From assembly GCF_037414475.1 (NCBI RefSeq), contig NZ_CP147913.1, positions 5,144,001 through 5,208,000 of the forward strand: DNA of 64,000 nucleotides. The letters run 5' to 3'. Below the pieces are notes generated by a model. It was not told where the DNA came from, ran no database searches, and worked only from the letters and a program-made list of their open reading frames with translations. The stretch comes from Myxococcus stipitatus (GTDB lineage Bacteria > Myxococcota > Myxococcia > Myxococcales > Myxococcaceae). Made by a program: the position numbers and the translations under genes. Positions within the stretch are counted from its first letter, which is position 1, and each line of letters starts with the position of its first letter. This document shows, one piece after another, positions 37,823 to 46,671 of this stretch.

Positions 37823-40219
37823 CTACGGCAGCAACTCGAAGTGGGTCTGCTTCGCCCAATACTCATGGAGCGCGGCCAACTGAGGACCGAACTCACCCAA
37901 GTCACTGGAAGGGCGGTTCACTAGCGCGGCGAACCACTTCCGGATGGGCACTTCGACACCCACGATGTCGTCCGCCCACTCGGGTAGACTGAGAATCTCT
38001 GTCACGGAGCCGAAGTCGTCCTCCGTGGTGGCTCCAGTGATCTTCACGGCAATGGCCGTCCTGTTGAACTGGCCCTTCACCTGCGTGATTTCGCGCCGGA
38101 AGTAGGGGGGCTTGGTAGACGAGCCCTCGCTGATGCGGACCACGGAGAAGTCGTCGTGGACCCAGTTTCCTGGCTCGGCGGGAGGAGGTACTTCGCGGAA
38201 GCCCTTGCTCTGCAGCGTCGCCTTGAGCTCGGCAAGTGTCTTTCCTTTCATGGCACCCAGGCTCTTGACCGCCTGGCCGTGCGCCAACGCATGGTTCAGC
38301 TTGTCGGCTGGAATCTTGATCATCGCGAACTTCTCCAGCTCAAGCAGGCCTCTTCCCTTGATGTGCTTGGCCAGAGTCCGGACTGTGGAGTCGCCCAGGA
38401 CGTTCAACAGCCGCGTGACGTCCTTGCCGGAGAGTCCGTCGACGAACTCGACGGCATCCTTGCCCAGCCGCTCCACCAGCTCCTCTCTCTTCGCCTTGTC
38501 CGGGATGTCGGCGGACCAGCGACGGATGAGCCCTTCGCACTTGTCGGCAATCTGCTTGCTTACAGGTGGTAGAGCGTTGCCGACGGTGCGCCAGAACCGG
38601 CCGGTGCCGACGACCATGCCCAGACCGGTGAATATGCGCTCGCCCGTGGTGAGCTGTGTGCCGCCGGGGATGCACGTCTCCCATCCCGTGATGACCTCGC
38701 AGAAGTCGATGAAGTCGCCGGCGGGCGTCATGCCCACGCCCAGCAGCGCCACCTCCTTGATGATGACCTGCGCGGACTCGCCGATGCCGAAGAGCGTCTG
38801 GAGGATGCTGGGGTCCTCGGCCGCCGCGCCCTCCTCAACGGACTGCCAGCCGCCATGCAGACCGTCGAGCGTGTCGAGGATGGCGTTCTGCTGCGGCGTC
38901 GCCGTGCCCTGCCAGAGATTGAGATTCGACTGGAGGCCGTCCGCCTGGTGCCGAGCTTCCGGGCGCTGACGCAGGTACTCGACGAGCGCCTTGGTCGACT
39001 GCCGCACGGGTGTGTCGAGGAACCAGCCGTCCTCGTCCATGGCCTGCCGCACCTCGTCCAGCACCATGCCGCGGGCGTTGAGGAACGCGCCCACCTCTTC
39101 GCGGGACACGGAGGCGCGAGCCTGGATGGCCTTCTCGAAGATGTCCTGGTTCTGCCGCCAGCTGCGGACAATGGTCATGTAGCCCGCGCGGTTGACCACC
39201 ACGCCGTTCTGCGAAGTGGTGCCGAGCTGCTGGAGCACCTGCTGCGCGTAGGCGAGATACGGGTCGTTGTCCGGGTCGAAGTCGTCGCCCACGCCCATGT
39301 CCGGAATGTCCACTTCGGGGAGCTGCTCCGGGTCCAAACCCGGCTCATACGTCTTCGGGTCCTCCAGGTTCGGGCCGTTGGCGGGAGGCGTGCCGGCGAG
39401 CCAGTCATCCAGTCCACCCATCTGTCCGCGGAACTCGCTCAGGATGCGGTTGAGCTCGGTGCGCAGCGCGGCGAGGTCCTCCTTCAAGTCGCTCAGGAGC
39501 TGGCGCAGCTGGGCGAGCACGCGCGGGTCCAGGTTCGAGTACCGGGAGAGGATGTCGTTGAGGTCCGCCTCGGTGATGGCGTCCAGGGGGCGCTTGGACA
39601 GCTCATCAATCTCACCCTTGAGCTCGGCGAGCCGGTCCAACTCCGTCTGGGCCGCTTCGAGGCTGCCGTGGATGCTCACGAGTTGCCACTTGCGGTCCTC
39701 GAGCGTGCGCTCGAGCTTGAGCAGGTTCTCGGCGAGCCGGGGGTTGATTTCCGACAGGTCGAGCGCCACCGCGGTGTTGCCCGAGTAGGCCGTGCCCCGG
39801 CGCTGAACCAGGAACAGGGGCCGGGCCGTCAGGCCTCCTGTCTGCAGCGTGACGATATCGTCGACGATGGCGCAGCTCTGCGTGGGGCCAGAGACGTGGA
39901 CGTTGAAGAAGAAGGAGTTGGAGCCCCAGTGCAGCAGCGTGGCGTTGAACTGGGCCCCGAAGAGGTTGGACTCGTCGCCATTGGAGCTGCGCCGGTAGTT
40001 CCCGGGGAGCGTGTACGTGGGCAGCGGGACGGCGTTGACGGAGAAGTTCGCCTGTCCCTCGGTGCTCAGGCGTGTCGTGTCCTGGCAGCTCCCCTGGCTG
40101 CGGAAAGAGGTGGACTGCCAGGCAATCAGATACTGGCGGTAGTTGGCGTGGGCTCCCAGGGGGGCCAGGGCCGCGCAGACCAGGAGCAGCGACAAGGCTC
40201 GCAGATGCGGATGTCTCAT
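37823..40219 (-). CDS. secreted polymorphic-toxin-like effector with pre-toxin-TG-type segment, copy 1
   Basis: 798 residues. Signal peptide 1-25 (cleavage after GAHA, no lipobox). A beta-rich region at 26-160 with paired Cys is followed by heptad-rich coiled coil at about 160-265, a Pro/Asp linker at 275-325 and a helical region at 325-490. Residues 495-545 (GVGMTPAGDFIDFCEVITG, then TTGERIFTGLG) look like the pre-toxin-TG domain that precedes toxin tips. The C-terminal 250 residues differ from copy 2 while the first 540 are nearly identical. The tip contains GNWVHDDFSVVRI, reminiscent of small nuclease-type toxin domains, but I cannot name its activity. Confidence 0.7.
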   Translation of the reverse strand: MRHPHLRALSLLLVCAALAPLGAHANYRQYLIAWQSTSFRSQGSCQDTTRLSTEGQANFSVNAVPLPTYTLPGNYRRSSNGDESNLFGAQFNATLLHWGSNSFFFNVHVSGPTQSCAIVDDIVTLQTGGLTARPLFLVQRRGTAYSGNTAVALDLSEINPRLAENLLKLERTLEDRKWQLVSIHGSLEAAQTELDRLAELKGEIDELSKRPLDAITEADLNDILSRYSNLDPRVLAQLRQLLSDLKEDLAALRTELNRILSEFRGQMGGLDDWLAGTPPANGPNLEDPKTYEPGLDPEQLPEVDIPDMGVGDDFDPDNDPYLAYAQQVLQQLGTTSQNGVVVNRAGYMTIVRSWRQNQDIFEKAIQARASVSREEVGAFLNARGMVLDEVRQAMDEDGWFLDTPVRQSTKALVEYLRQRPEARHQADGLQSNLNLWQGTATPQQNAILDTLDGLHGGWQSVEEGAAAEDPSILQTLFGIGESAQVIIKEVALLGVGMTPAGDFIDFCEVITGWETCIPGGTQLTTGERIFTGLGMVVGTGRFWRTVGNALPPVSKQIADKCEGLIRRWSADIPDKAKREELVERLGKDAVEFVDGLSGKDVTRLLNVLGDSTVRTLAKHIKGRGLLELEKFAMIKIPADKLNHALAHGQAVKSLGAMKGKTLAELKATLQSKGFREVPPPAEPGNWVHDDFSVVRISEGSSTKPPYFRREITQVKGQFNRTAIAVKITGATTEDDFGSVTEILSLPEWADDIVGVEVPIRKWFAALVNRPSSDLGEFGPQLAALHEYWAKQTHFELLP

Positions 40220-40229
40220 GGGTGGGTCC

Positions 40230-41759
40230 TCACAGGTCCGAGGCGCGGAGCGCGGCATCGTGCGAGAGCACGGCCTGGCGCAGGTTGGAGTTGGCGAGGT
40301 GCGTCTCCACGTCCGCGAGGAGCGTCTCGGAGACACCGGCCCTTCGCATCTGGGTGACGTTCAACCGCACCATGTTGGGCAGCGTCGTATTCACATAGTT
40401 GCGGGCGCTGGTGAACTGGCGCCGCAGCGCGATGCAGCCCGTCTCCATCCAGGCCGTGGAGGTGGGGGAGACGTGGAGGCAGAGGGGTTCGAGCTGGAGG
40501 ATGCTCTCGAAGTCCACGTGTTTGCCCGCGAGGAAGAACAGCTTCAGCTTCGTGCTCTTGGGAGGCATCTGCCACAGCGCGGTGGTGCGCGTGTTGGCAT
40601 TGGCGAGGAAGGTCTCCGAGGCCGTCAGCATGGCCGCGTTGGCCAGCGTCTGCCGGGTGCTTGCGTTCGCCTGGGAGGTGACGAGCGCGCCCTGTCGCTC
40701 AGAGAGGCTCGCGAGCAGCTTCTTCACGGCGTCGGCGACACGGGCATAGCGCGCATCGGTGTAGCTGGTGACGCTGTTGAGGATGGCGCCCGAGCGCTCC
40801 GTGAGGTTCACCCGGGGGATGTTGTGCTGCGCGAGGAAGGGCGCGTACGGGTCCATCTTCCTGGAGTGCTCGACGTGCAGCTGACTCAGCGTGTGCACCA
40901 TCCGGCGGGCATCCAGCCACAGCTGTTGAGGCGCCTGGCTCTCGGCGCGGCTGAGTGCGACCAGCTCCATCTGGAGAGGTGCCACCTGCGCCAGCGTGGA
41001 GGTGGAGGCGCGCTGGGCGATGTCCTGCAACTGCGCGAAGACGGCGGCTTCACCGTCGCGATAGGTGACGAAGCTGTTGAAGAGGGCGGTGACCTGCGGC
41101 TCCAGGGCCTGCACGGCGCTCTGATAGGCATTGAAGGTGGCGCGGTAGGCCTCCAGCGTCTCGCGTTGGGTGCCCAGCTCCGCGACGGCGACGCCCCGGT
41201 CCGCGTCGGCGCGAGCCTTGAGCGCGTCACCCAGGTGCGCGCGGGAGTTGGTGACGCTCTTGCGCCTGCGGTCGAGCTCGGACTGAGAGGGGCCGACCAT
41301 CTCCTCGCCAATGTCATCCAACTTCTCCAGGCTGCGCTCGTAGATGGCCGTGGAGGCGTTGACGGAGGTGCGGAAGTAGTGCTGGAGCTCGTTCACTCCG
41401 GCCACCCAGTCACCCGGTGCGGTGCTGCTGCCCTTGGGGACGAAGACGTAGGGTGGCCGAGCAAAGCAGTCGGAGCGGATGCCCGCGTCCGTGAAGGTGT
41501 TGCACATCGCCTCCTGGATGGGTTTGAACTCGGTGAGGAGCGCGGCGATGTCGGAGCCGCGAGGCTTGCAGAGCTGCCGGCTCTTGGCCCAGTGGAAGAC
41601 CTCCACGCAGACCTCGTTGCTCGACAAGGCGCTGACCGCGTTGGAGGGCGGCGGGAGCGGGAGCGCGGCTGGGATAGACGCATCCGTCCCGCAGCTCACG
41701 GCGCCCGCAGTGAACATCAGTAATCCTAGGACATGGGGTATCGAATGTCGTCGCGACAT
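40230..41759 (-). CDS. helical coiled-coil lipoprotein, cassette component, copy 1
   Basis: 509 residues. Signal peptide with lipobox AVSC, then about 45 residues and paired cysteines, followed by long amphipathic helices (AVFAQLQDIAQRASTS, DARYARVADAVKKLL) and a C-terminal domain with further Cys (LCLHVSPTS, GCIALRRQF). No family is recognised. The fold type recalls membrane-active alpha-helical toxin components, but that is only an impression. It starts 32 bases after the small lipoprotein gene and ends 10 bases before the effector gene. Copy 2 differs at very few residues. Confidence 0.65.
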   Translation of the reverse strand: MSRRHSIPHVLGLLMFTAGAVSCGTDASIPAALPLPPPSNAVSALSSNEVCVEVFHWAKSRQLCKPRGSDIAALLTEFKPIQEAMCNTFTDAGIRSDCFARPPYVFVPKGSSTAPGDWVAGVNELQHYFRTSVNASTAIYERSLEKLDDIGEEMVGPSQSELDRRRKSVTNSRAHLGDALKARADADRGVAVAELGTQRETLEAYRATFNAYQSAVQALEPQVTALFNSFVTYRDGEAAVFAQLQDIAQRASTSTLAQVAPLQMELVALSRAESQAPQQLWLDARRMVHTLSQLHVEHSRKMDPYAPFLAQHNIPRVNLTERSGAILNSVTSYTDARYARVADAVKKLLASLSERQGALVTSQANASTRQTLANAAMLTASETFLANANTRTTALWQMPPKSTKLKLFFLAGKHVDFESILQLEPLCLHVSPTSTAWMETGCIALRRQFTSARNYVNTTLPNMVRLNVTQMRRAGVSETLLADVETHLANSNLRQAVLSHDAALRASDL

Positions 41760-41791
41760 GGTGTGGCTCCGATGGCTTGAAGGAGTGGGGA

Positions 41792-42577
41792 CTAGAGGCA
41801 GCCCGTGCCGTTGGAGAAGTCCGGGTAGCACTGGGCGCCGAACATCCGGACTTTCCAAAGGTTGTAGTAGGCCTGATTATCTGGGCGGCTCTTGGCCCTC
41901 ACCTCGAAGCGCACCTCTTGGTTGGGATACACGAGCGCCTGGATTTCATGCATCTGGCGAATGTTGGTGATGGTGATGTGGCTGGTGGCCACGTCAGTCC
42001 AAACGCCACTCTGATTCACCTGGAGCGTCAGGATGATTTCGCCTTGCTTTTGAGGGTTTAGATAGGAAGATGAGAGCATTTCGATGGAGCCGCGCACCAG
42101 CCCCGGGGTATTCTGGGGATGGGTGTAGTAACCGAGTGTTCGTGCGATTGGCACGAAGCCATTCCCTAAGGGAAGGTGGACCGAGATTCGGCCGAAATAG
42201 ATATTGTCAGCGAAGTACCAGCTGGTTCCGCTGTCGACGTGGAAGATTGCATTGCCCCCTCCCCAGTCCATGGTTTCAAGCTCCCAGCCAGGGCAGTTGG
42301 AGATATGGCCATCCCCTATATCAATTGGTAGGAAACACCACCCCGGAGGCAGCTTGTCCATCTGGAATAGCGGCAGGTTGAGCTCATAGCCATGGATGAC
42401 GGGAGGTGTGTTCTCACCTCCTTCCCCGCCCCCACCGCCAGGTTCACAGGTCTCGCACGGCAGTTCCTGTTGGGCCGTGTCGAGTGATGAAGGAGGCGAG
42501 GGGACCTCGCCAGGGTTGCCGCACGCGGCGGTGGCGAGGAGCAGCAGGGAGGACAGGGCTGTCGTGAGTGTCTTCAT
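41792..42577 (-). CDS. small lipoprotein, cassette component, copy 1
   Basis: 261 residues. Lipobox ATAAC, a short polar linker with CETCEPGGGG, then a beta-rich domain containing MDWGGGNAIFH, FVPIARTLGYY, TNIRQMHEIQALVYPNQEV and the ending FSNGTGCL. The first 45 residues and the C terminus match copy 2, whereas residues about 50-160 have diverged. Base composition in the middle (41990-42400) is noticeably richer in A/T than copy 2, a sign of separate origin of that segment. Function unknown; surface display is expected. Confidence 0.65.
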   Translation of the reverse strand: MKTLTTALSSLLLLATAACGNPGEVPSPPSSLDTAQQELPCETCEPGGGGGEGGENTPPVIHGYELNLPLFQMDKLPPGWCFLPIDIGDGHISNCPGWELETMDWGGGNAIFHVDSGTSWYFADNIYFGRISVHLPLGNGFVPIARTLGYYTHPQNTPGLVRGSIEMLSSSYLNPQKQGEIILTLQVNQSGVWTDVATSHITITNIRQMHEIQALVYPNQEVRFEVRAKSRPDNQAYYNLWKVRMFGAQCYPDFSNGTGCL

Positions 42578-42603
42578 GGCGAGGTCTCGTCGAGGGAGTG
42601 CTG

Positions 42604-43569
42604 TCAGGGGTTGAGCCAGGGGGCGAGCTGCGTCGTGGCCAGGGCGACCTTGGCCTGCGCGGCGGCGGCCACCTGGGCGGCCACCTGGTACTGGGCCTGG
42701 TACTGCTCCTTGGCGCCGGCCTGGGAGAGCTGGGAGAGCTTCTGGATGACGGGCAGGGCCTGAGGGCCGATGAGCTCCTCGAGCGTCTTGGGCGAGCCGT
42801 CCGGGTGGTGGTACTTCGTGGGGTCGCTCAGCGAGCCGAGGACGAAGTAGAAGTTGGTGAGGATGACGCTCTCTTCGTCGGTGAGCGCGCCGTTGCAGCC
42901 CATGGCCGCGGTGAAGATGACGGGCGCGGCCTCCTGGGCCTGGACGTGCAGGGCGTACGCCGTCTGGTTGTTGAGGTCGACGAGGAAGCTGTTGGCCAGC
43001 GTCTTCATGAAGTCGAAGGCGGCGCTGTACTCGACGAGGCTGGCCAGGTGGTCGCGCTGGGCAACCTTCGCGTCGAGGTCGTTCTGGAGGTCCTGGAGGA
43101 TGGCCTGCGCCTGGGCGGTGGAGTCCACGTCCACCTCGTTCCAGGTGATGCTGAGCGAGGCGCGGCAGGTGTCGTTGAACGCCGCCACGTTCGTCCAGGA
43201 GGAGGAGTCGCGCAGCTCCATCGAGGGGATGAGGGCGCGGTCGAGGTCCCGGACGATGACCTCGGCGGTGGACATGAAGGTGTAACGGGTGCCGGCATTT
43301 CCCGGTGGCGTGAGCGTCACTTCCAGCGGGTACTGGGTGGAGCAATTGCCAGACATGACGCGCCGGACGGTGGTGCGCAGGGGCACCGCGCTGGTGAATG
43401 GCGTGGCATTCAATGTCTGGGTGGGAATGGCGCAGCGGGTGAGCCTGCCTCCGCTCTGGGTGCAGCGTGCCGGGGAGATGAGGTCCACCGAGGAGGTATC
43501 TGCGAATACCGGCATGCTCCCGATGAGTGCAAACAAGGGGCCGAGGATAAGGATGGATTTGGTGTGCAT
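42604..43569 (-). CDS. exported helical protein, first gene of the cassette, copy 1
   Basis: 321 residues. Signal peptide 1-24 ending VFA. The N-terminal part is beta-rich with paired Cys (ARCTQSGGRLTRCAI; GNCSTQYPLEVTL) and includes a central helical region (AQAILQDLQNDLDAKVAQRD) and an Ala/Gln-rich C-terminal helix (YQVAAQVAAAAQAKVALATT). It is first in the five-gene operon. It matches copy 2 almost exactly apart from the signal peptide. No family recognised. Confidence 0.65.
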   Translation of the reverse strand: MHTKSILILGPLFALIGSMPVFADTSSVDLISPARCTQSGGRLTRCAIPTQTLNATPFTSAVPLRTTVRRVMSGNCSTQYPLEVTLTPPGNAGTRYTFMSTAEVIVRDLDRALIPSMELRDSSSWTNVAAFNDTCRASLSITWNEVDVDSTAQAQAILQDLQNDLDAKVAQRDHLASLVEYSAAFDFMKTLANSFLVDLNNQTAYALHVQAQEAAPVIFTAAMGCNGALTDEESVILTNFYFVLGSLSDPTKYHHPDGSPKTLEELIGPQALPVIQKLSQLSQAGAKEQYQAQYQVAAQVAAAAQAKVALATTQLAPWLNP

Positions 43570-43626
43570 GATTGTTGTGGCGGGCGAAAGAGGTTTGCTC
43601 GGACGTGAATGTCTGTGTGGAAATGA

Positions 43627-43672
43627 CATCTGCTAGAATCTCTAATGCTGCGTTCGATTGGGTCGTGGGGCG
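43627..43672 (-). promoter_or_regulatory. conserved promoter-like block upstream of cassette copy 1
   Basis: TCTGC (43629-43633) and CGTTCGA followed by GGGTCGTG.GG (43651-43670) occur here and at 52440-52481 with identical spacing of 22 bases and at a similar distance (about 60 bases) from the first cassette gene, although sequence between the blocks and around them is largely different. Conservation in diverged surroundings suggests a promoter or operator. Confidence 0.35.
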
Positions 43673-43799
43673 TGCGCGGGGAGTACGGTTGCTCTCCTGC
43701 TCGCGCCAAGTGTCTGTTCCGATTCGCCAGGCGATGGAAGTCGCGGGCCGTCCATGACAGGTGCGGCAGGGGATGGATTGCAGGGGTGGGTGCTAAACC

Positions 43800-44890
43800 A
43801 AGCGTCGTAAGCCTCGAACAGTCTCAGGTCGTGTGCCTGCGGTTGGCTCGGCGCAGGAATGAACCGGCAGAACGATGGAGGCGAGCAGTGAGCAGGCCTG
43901 CATCCGGGCCTTTCGCTTGGTCCAGGATGCAGCAGCGGCTATTTCGGGTGACATTGACGTAATGACCGGGCCATATTCGTTCGATGCGATTGCCTTGAGG
44001 GCAATGGAGGCAGGAGGTGGACAAAAGTAGCCCGTCAAGACGCAAGGGTACGTTGAGTGTCTTCTGGCTGGAGTGGATGGATGCGTTGTCGCGGACGAGG
44101 GGGATGCGGTGAAATCGCTGATATGCACTCGCCAGGCCAGAGAAGTTGAGTGAAGAGGTTGCTGGCCTTGGCGCTTCCCTCTGCCTCTGTCCGCGTTCCA
44201 GTGCGGATATTGAGGGCTCCAGCAAGGTAGTGCTTATGGTTCTTGCCGAGCCGCAACATCACACGTCTACGTTCAGTCAGACACCAATCACGTCCCATCC
44301 TGGGGATGGTGATTGTCGACTTCGGTCACGTGGAGAAAGGGCTCCTTGGAGCGGGGGGACACCTAACGACGTCGCTCCTGCCCAAGCCAAGGACAATCGA
44401 CGACGGACCTGGTCGACTTGAGCCGAAGTCCGAGCGAGACGAGAGAGTGCCCCACGGTGGCCACAGACAGACGCACCATGCCTCTATGGGCCCGGTATTG
44501 GCACGGGAACTCTCGAGTCCGGGTTAGGCGACACCAGTCCCAATTCTCGGACATCTCTGTGAGCGCGCGCCAATCGCTCGCGGAACCAGCTGTTCACCTT
44601 GGGACGTTCGTTGACCTCTCTGCTCTGCGGTTCGGAATGGCCTGCCCCCCCGCTCTTTTGGTAACGGCGGTCCGCTTCCATCACCGTCGAGTTCGTGCGC
44701 TCCAATGCCCAGGCGACGGCGTGGCACGAGGCGTTACGTCTCATGGATGCCACGGAAGCGTTTACAGCGGTGCGTGGGCAGCCATTCTTTGGTGTCTGCC
44801 GGAGCAGCGCTCGCCACTGCATTTCCTGCGAGCATCGCCTATCGCTGCTCTCGGTCAGGGCCTTCTTGCTCTCAATCCTTCTTCGCACAC
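43800..44890 (-). pseudogene. decayed IS630-family transposase
   Basis: Fragments of one transposase are recognisable in several frames. About 44880-44490: STVMEADRRYQKSG...VNSWFRERLAR (N-terminal helix-turn-helix part). 44554-44363: MVRLSVATVGHSL and VVDCPWLGQ. 44298-44150: LGKNHKHYLAGALNIRTGT. 44225-43824: IPLVRDNASIHSSQKT and NRIERIWPGHYVNVTRN, the DDE catalytic region. At least three frameshifts separate them. I did not find the terminal inverted repeats. It is present only in the first duplicated unit, at its right end. Confidence 0.8.
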
Positions 44891-44993
44891 CGCGCCGAGC
44901 GCGATGTGCCCCTGTTCCCTCTTTCCACCCATCTCAAGTTTTCTTGTTCCGCAATCTTCTCGCAAATCACGAATATTGGTCTGGAGGATGTAG

Positions 44994-45040
44994 GTGCTGT
45001 TGGAGAGGTCCAGGTAGCCCCGGGCGCCGAACATGCGGAC
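44994..45040 (-). pseudogene. remnant of a third copy of the cassette small lipoprotein (3' end)
   Basis: On the minus strand this encodes RMFGARGYLDLSNST, clearly related to the last residues of the lipoprotein genes (RMFGAQCYPDFSNGT) but more diverged than the two intact copies are from each other here. The match stops exactly where mbnH-derived sequence begins. It implies that another cassette copy once lay at this place. Confidence 0.65.
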
Positions 45041-45658
45041 CCGGTGAGTCGCCAGTCCGTCGTGAAGGCGCTGGCGTCCTTCCAGCGTACGTTGATGTCG
45101 GGCGCCTCCCCGTATGACCGCTACCTTCAGGGGGAGACGTCGGCGCTGTCCGTATCGGCGCGTCGAGGCATGGAGCTGTTCTTCGGTGAGCGCGCGGAGT
45201 GCTACCACTGCCACAGCGGACGGCACCTCTCGAACTCGTTTCGAGCGAAGGGGATGCAGCGGCAGCCCGCGGTGTTCTTCAACACGGGTCTGTACGACTT
45301 GAACGGGCAGGGGGCCTACCCTCCGCAGAACCCGGGCCTCTATGAGTTCACCCTCAATGTGCTGGACCAGGGGCGCTTCCGGGTGCCGCCGCTGCGCAAC
45401 GTGGAGCTGACGGCGCCGTACATGCACGACGGCAGCATTTCCACGCTGGAGGCGGTCATCGACCTCTACATGTCCGGTGGGCGCAACGTGGTGGATGGGC
45501 CCTACGCGGGTGACGGGCGGCGCAATCCGAACAAAGACCCGCTGGTGCGGCCGTTCGAGCTGTCCGATTCGGAGAAGGCGGACCTCATCGCCTTCTTGAA
45601 GAGCCTCACGGACACGGCATTCGTCAGCGACCCGCGCTTCTCCAATCCGTGGGAGTGA
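45035..45658 (+). pseudogene. truncated duplicate of mbnH (3' half)
   Basis: Equivalent to 36191-36814 with only a few base differences; it encodes residues 174-380 of MbnH, including the second heme motif CYHCH but lacking the first motif, signal peptide and promoter. An open frame continues upstream into unrelated sequence, but no export signal is present, so a working enzyme is unlikely. Confidence 0.85.
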
Positions 45659-45682
45659 GTGTCATTGCGTTGACGCTCACTC
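45653..45682. terminator. hairpin at the truncated mbnH / WD40 copy 2 boundary
   Basis: Identical to the hairpin at 36809-36838 and again covering both stop codons; 12-base arms with one G-T pair and a six-base loop. Confidence 0.45.
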
Positions 45683-46603
45683 GGCTGGGGTGGGGCCCCA
45701 CAGGCTCACGGTGCCATCGGGCTCACCCCAGGCCACGGCTGTGCCGTCCGGACTGAAGGCGGCGTTGCTGTAGTAGAAGTCATTGTCCACGTCGTGGTGG
45801 AGCAGGCACGTGTTCGTCTTCGTGTCGAACACGCGGAAGCCGTACTTCGTCGTGGCGAACAGCGCGCCCTCCGGGTTGAAGTCCACGGAGCTCATTCCCG
45901 CGGGTGAGCCGGCAAACGTACCCGCCAGGCTCCAATCGCTCACATGGAAACGCTGGAGGTGCTGGCTGGTGGACGTGGTCACCAACTCGGTGCCATCGGG
46001 AGTGAAGGCGGCGCTGGTGAACCACGTGTCATGCTCCTCGTGGACGTGGAGGCACCGGCCGCTGGAGACCTCCCAGACGACGACGCGGCCGTCGAGGCAG
46101 GCGGCGGCCAGCAGCCGCCCGTCCGGCGAGAAAACAATCCCAGCGACCTCCTCCTGGGGCCCGTCGAGCCTGCCCAGGGCGGTCCACGTTCTTGTGTCCC
46201 ACAGCAGCACGCCCCGGGCGCTGTCGTGCATCGCGAGCAGCGTGCCCTGGTGATTGGCGGTGAGGTCGCTGGTCTCGTGGCCCGGGAGCGTTCCCCGCCG
46301 CAAGACCCGGCCGTCATCCACCGCGCGCAGGCTGAGGTTGGAGCGCTGGTCGAGCACCGCGATTCCTCCCATCGACGGAAGCGGCGAGGCAGCGACTCCC
46401 TGGGGGATGACGACCTCTCCCACCAAGGTCTCTGGCGCCGTCGCACCCCGCCAGCGCCACCAGCGCAGCCGCTCGGCGCCTTGGTGCTCCAGCGCCACCA
46501 GCAGGTCTCCACCTGGCGGGGAGGAAATCGCCTGGTACTCAGGGTCCTTCGAACTGGGGACACCCCAGCTGGCGAGGCGAGACCATGACCATTGCTTTGT
46601 CAT
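45677..46603 (-). CDS. WD40-like beta-propeller protein, candidate immunity protein, copy 2
   Basis: 308 residues from ATG 46603 (a TTG at 46621 in frame is an alternative). Blades as in copy 1 (GVLLWDTRTW, GRVVVWEVSSG, GTVSLWGPTP). Alignment by eye to copy 1 shows a nearly identical last 35 residues, then steady divergence through the body and a different N terminus. It follows the copy 2 effector after 68 bases. No signal peptide, so it should act in the cytoplasm, where an immunity protein against an imported toxin tip would be needed. Confidence 0.7.
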   Translation of the reverse strand: MTKQWSWSRLASWGVPSSKDPEYQAISSPPGGDLLVALEHQGAERLRWWRWRGATAPETLVGEVVIPQGVAASPLPSMGGIAVLDQRSNLSLRAVDDGRVLRRGTLPGHETSDLTANHQGTLLAMHDSARGVLLWDTRTWTALGRLDGPQEEVAGIVFSPDGRLLAAACLDGRVVVWEVSSGRCLHVHEEHDTWFTSAAFTPDGTELVTTSTSQHLQRFHVSDWSLAGTFAGSPAGMSSVDFNPEGALFATTKYGFRVFDTKTNTCLLHHDVDNDFYYSNAAFSPDGTAVAWGEPDGTVSLWGPTPAE

Positions 46604-46671
46604 CCATCGGCTCCAGGTCAAACACCCAGGCCACCCGCGCGGGGCGGGCGGCCTGGGGGCTCATCATGACA

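Larger units (their letters stand above)
36191..45034. repeat. first unit of a large direct duplication (about 8.84 kb)
   Basis: The unit runs from inside mbnH to the junction at 45034-45041. Its mbnH part, five-gene cassette and intervening hairpin reappear 8.84 kb downstream in the same orientation and order. Offsets are 8844 at the mbnH stop, 8849 at the effector stop, 8840 at the effector start and at both ends of the 509-aa gene, and 8813 at both ends of the 321-aa gene; the changes arise in the diverged segments. This unit also holds an IS630 remnant at its right end, which the second unit lacks. Confidence 0.9.

Noticed and set aside
37823..40219. Effector as a SitA-type lipoprotein toxin
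   Set aside because: The signal peptide ends in GAHA without a lipobox Cys, so the effector itself is not a lipoprotein; a Sit-like route through its lipoprotein partners cannot be excluded but is not supported.
44705..45658. 317-codon plus-strand frame ending in the mbnH fragment as a functional gene
   Set aside because: The first 110 codons are antisense to the IS630 and lipoprotein remnants and include no signal peptide or first heme motif.
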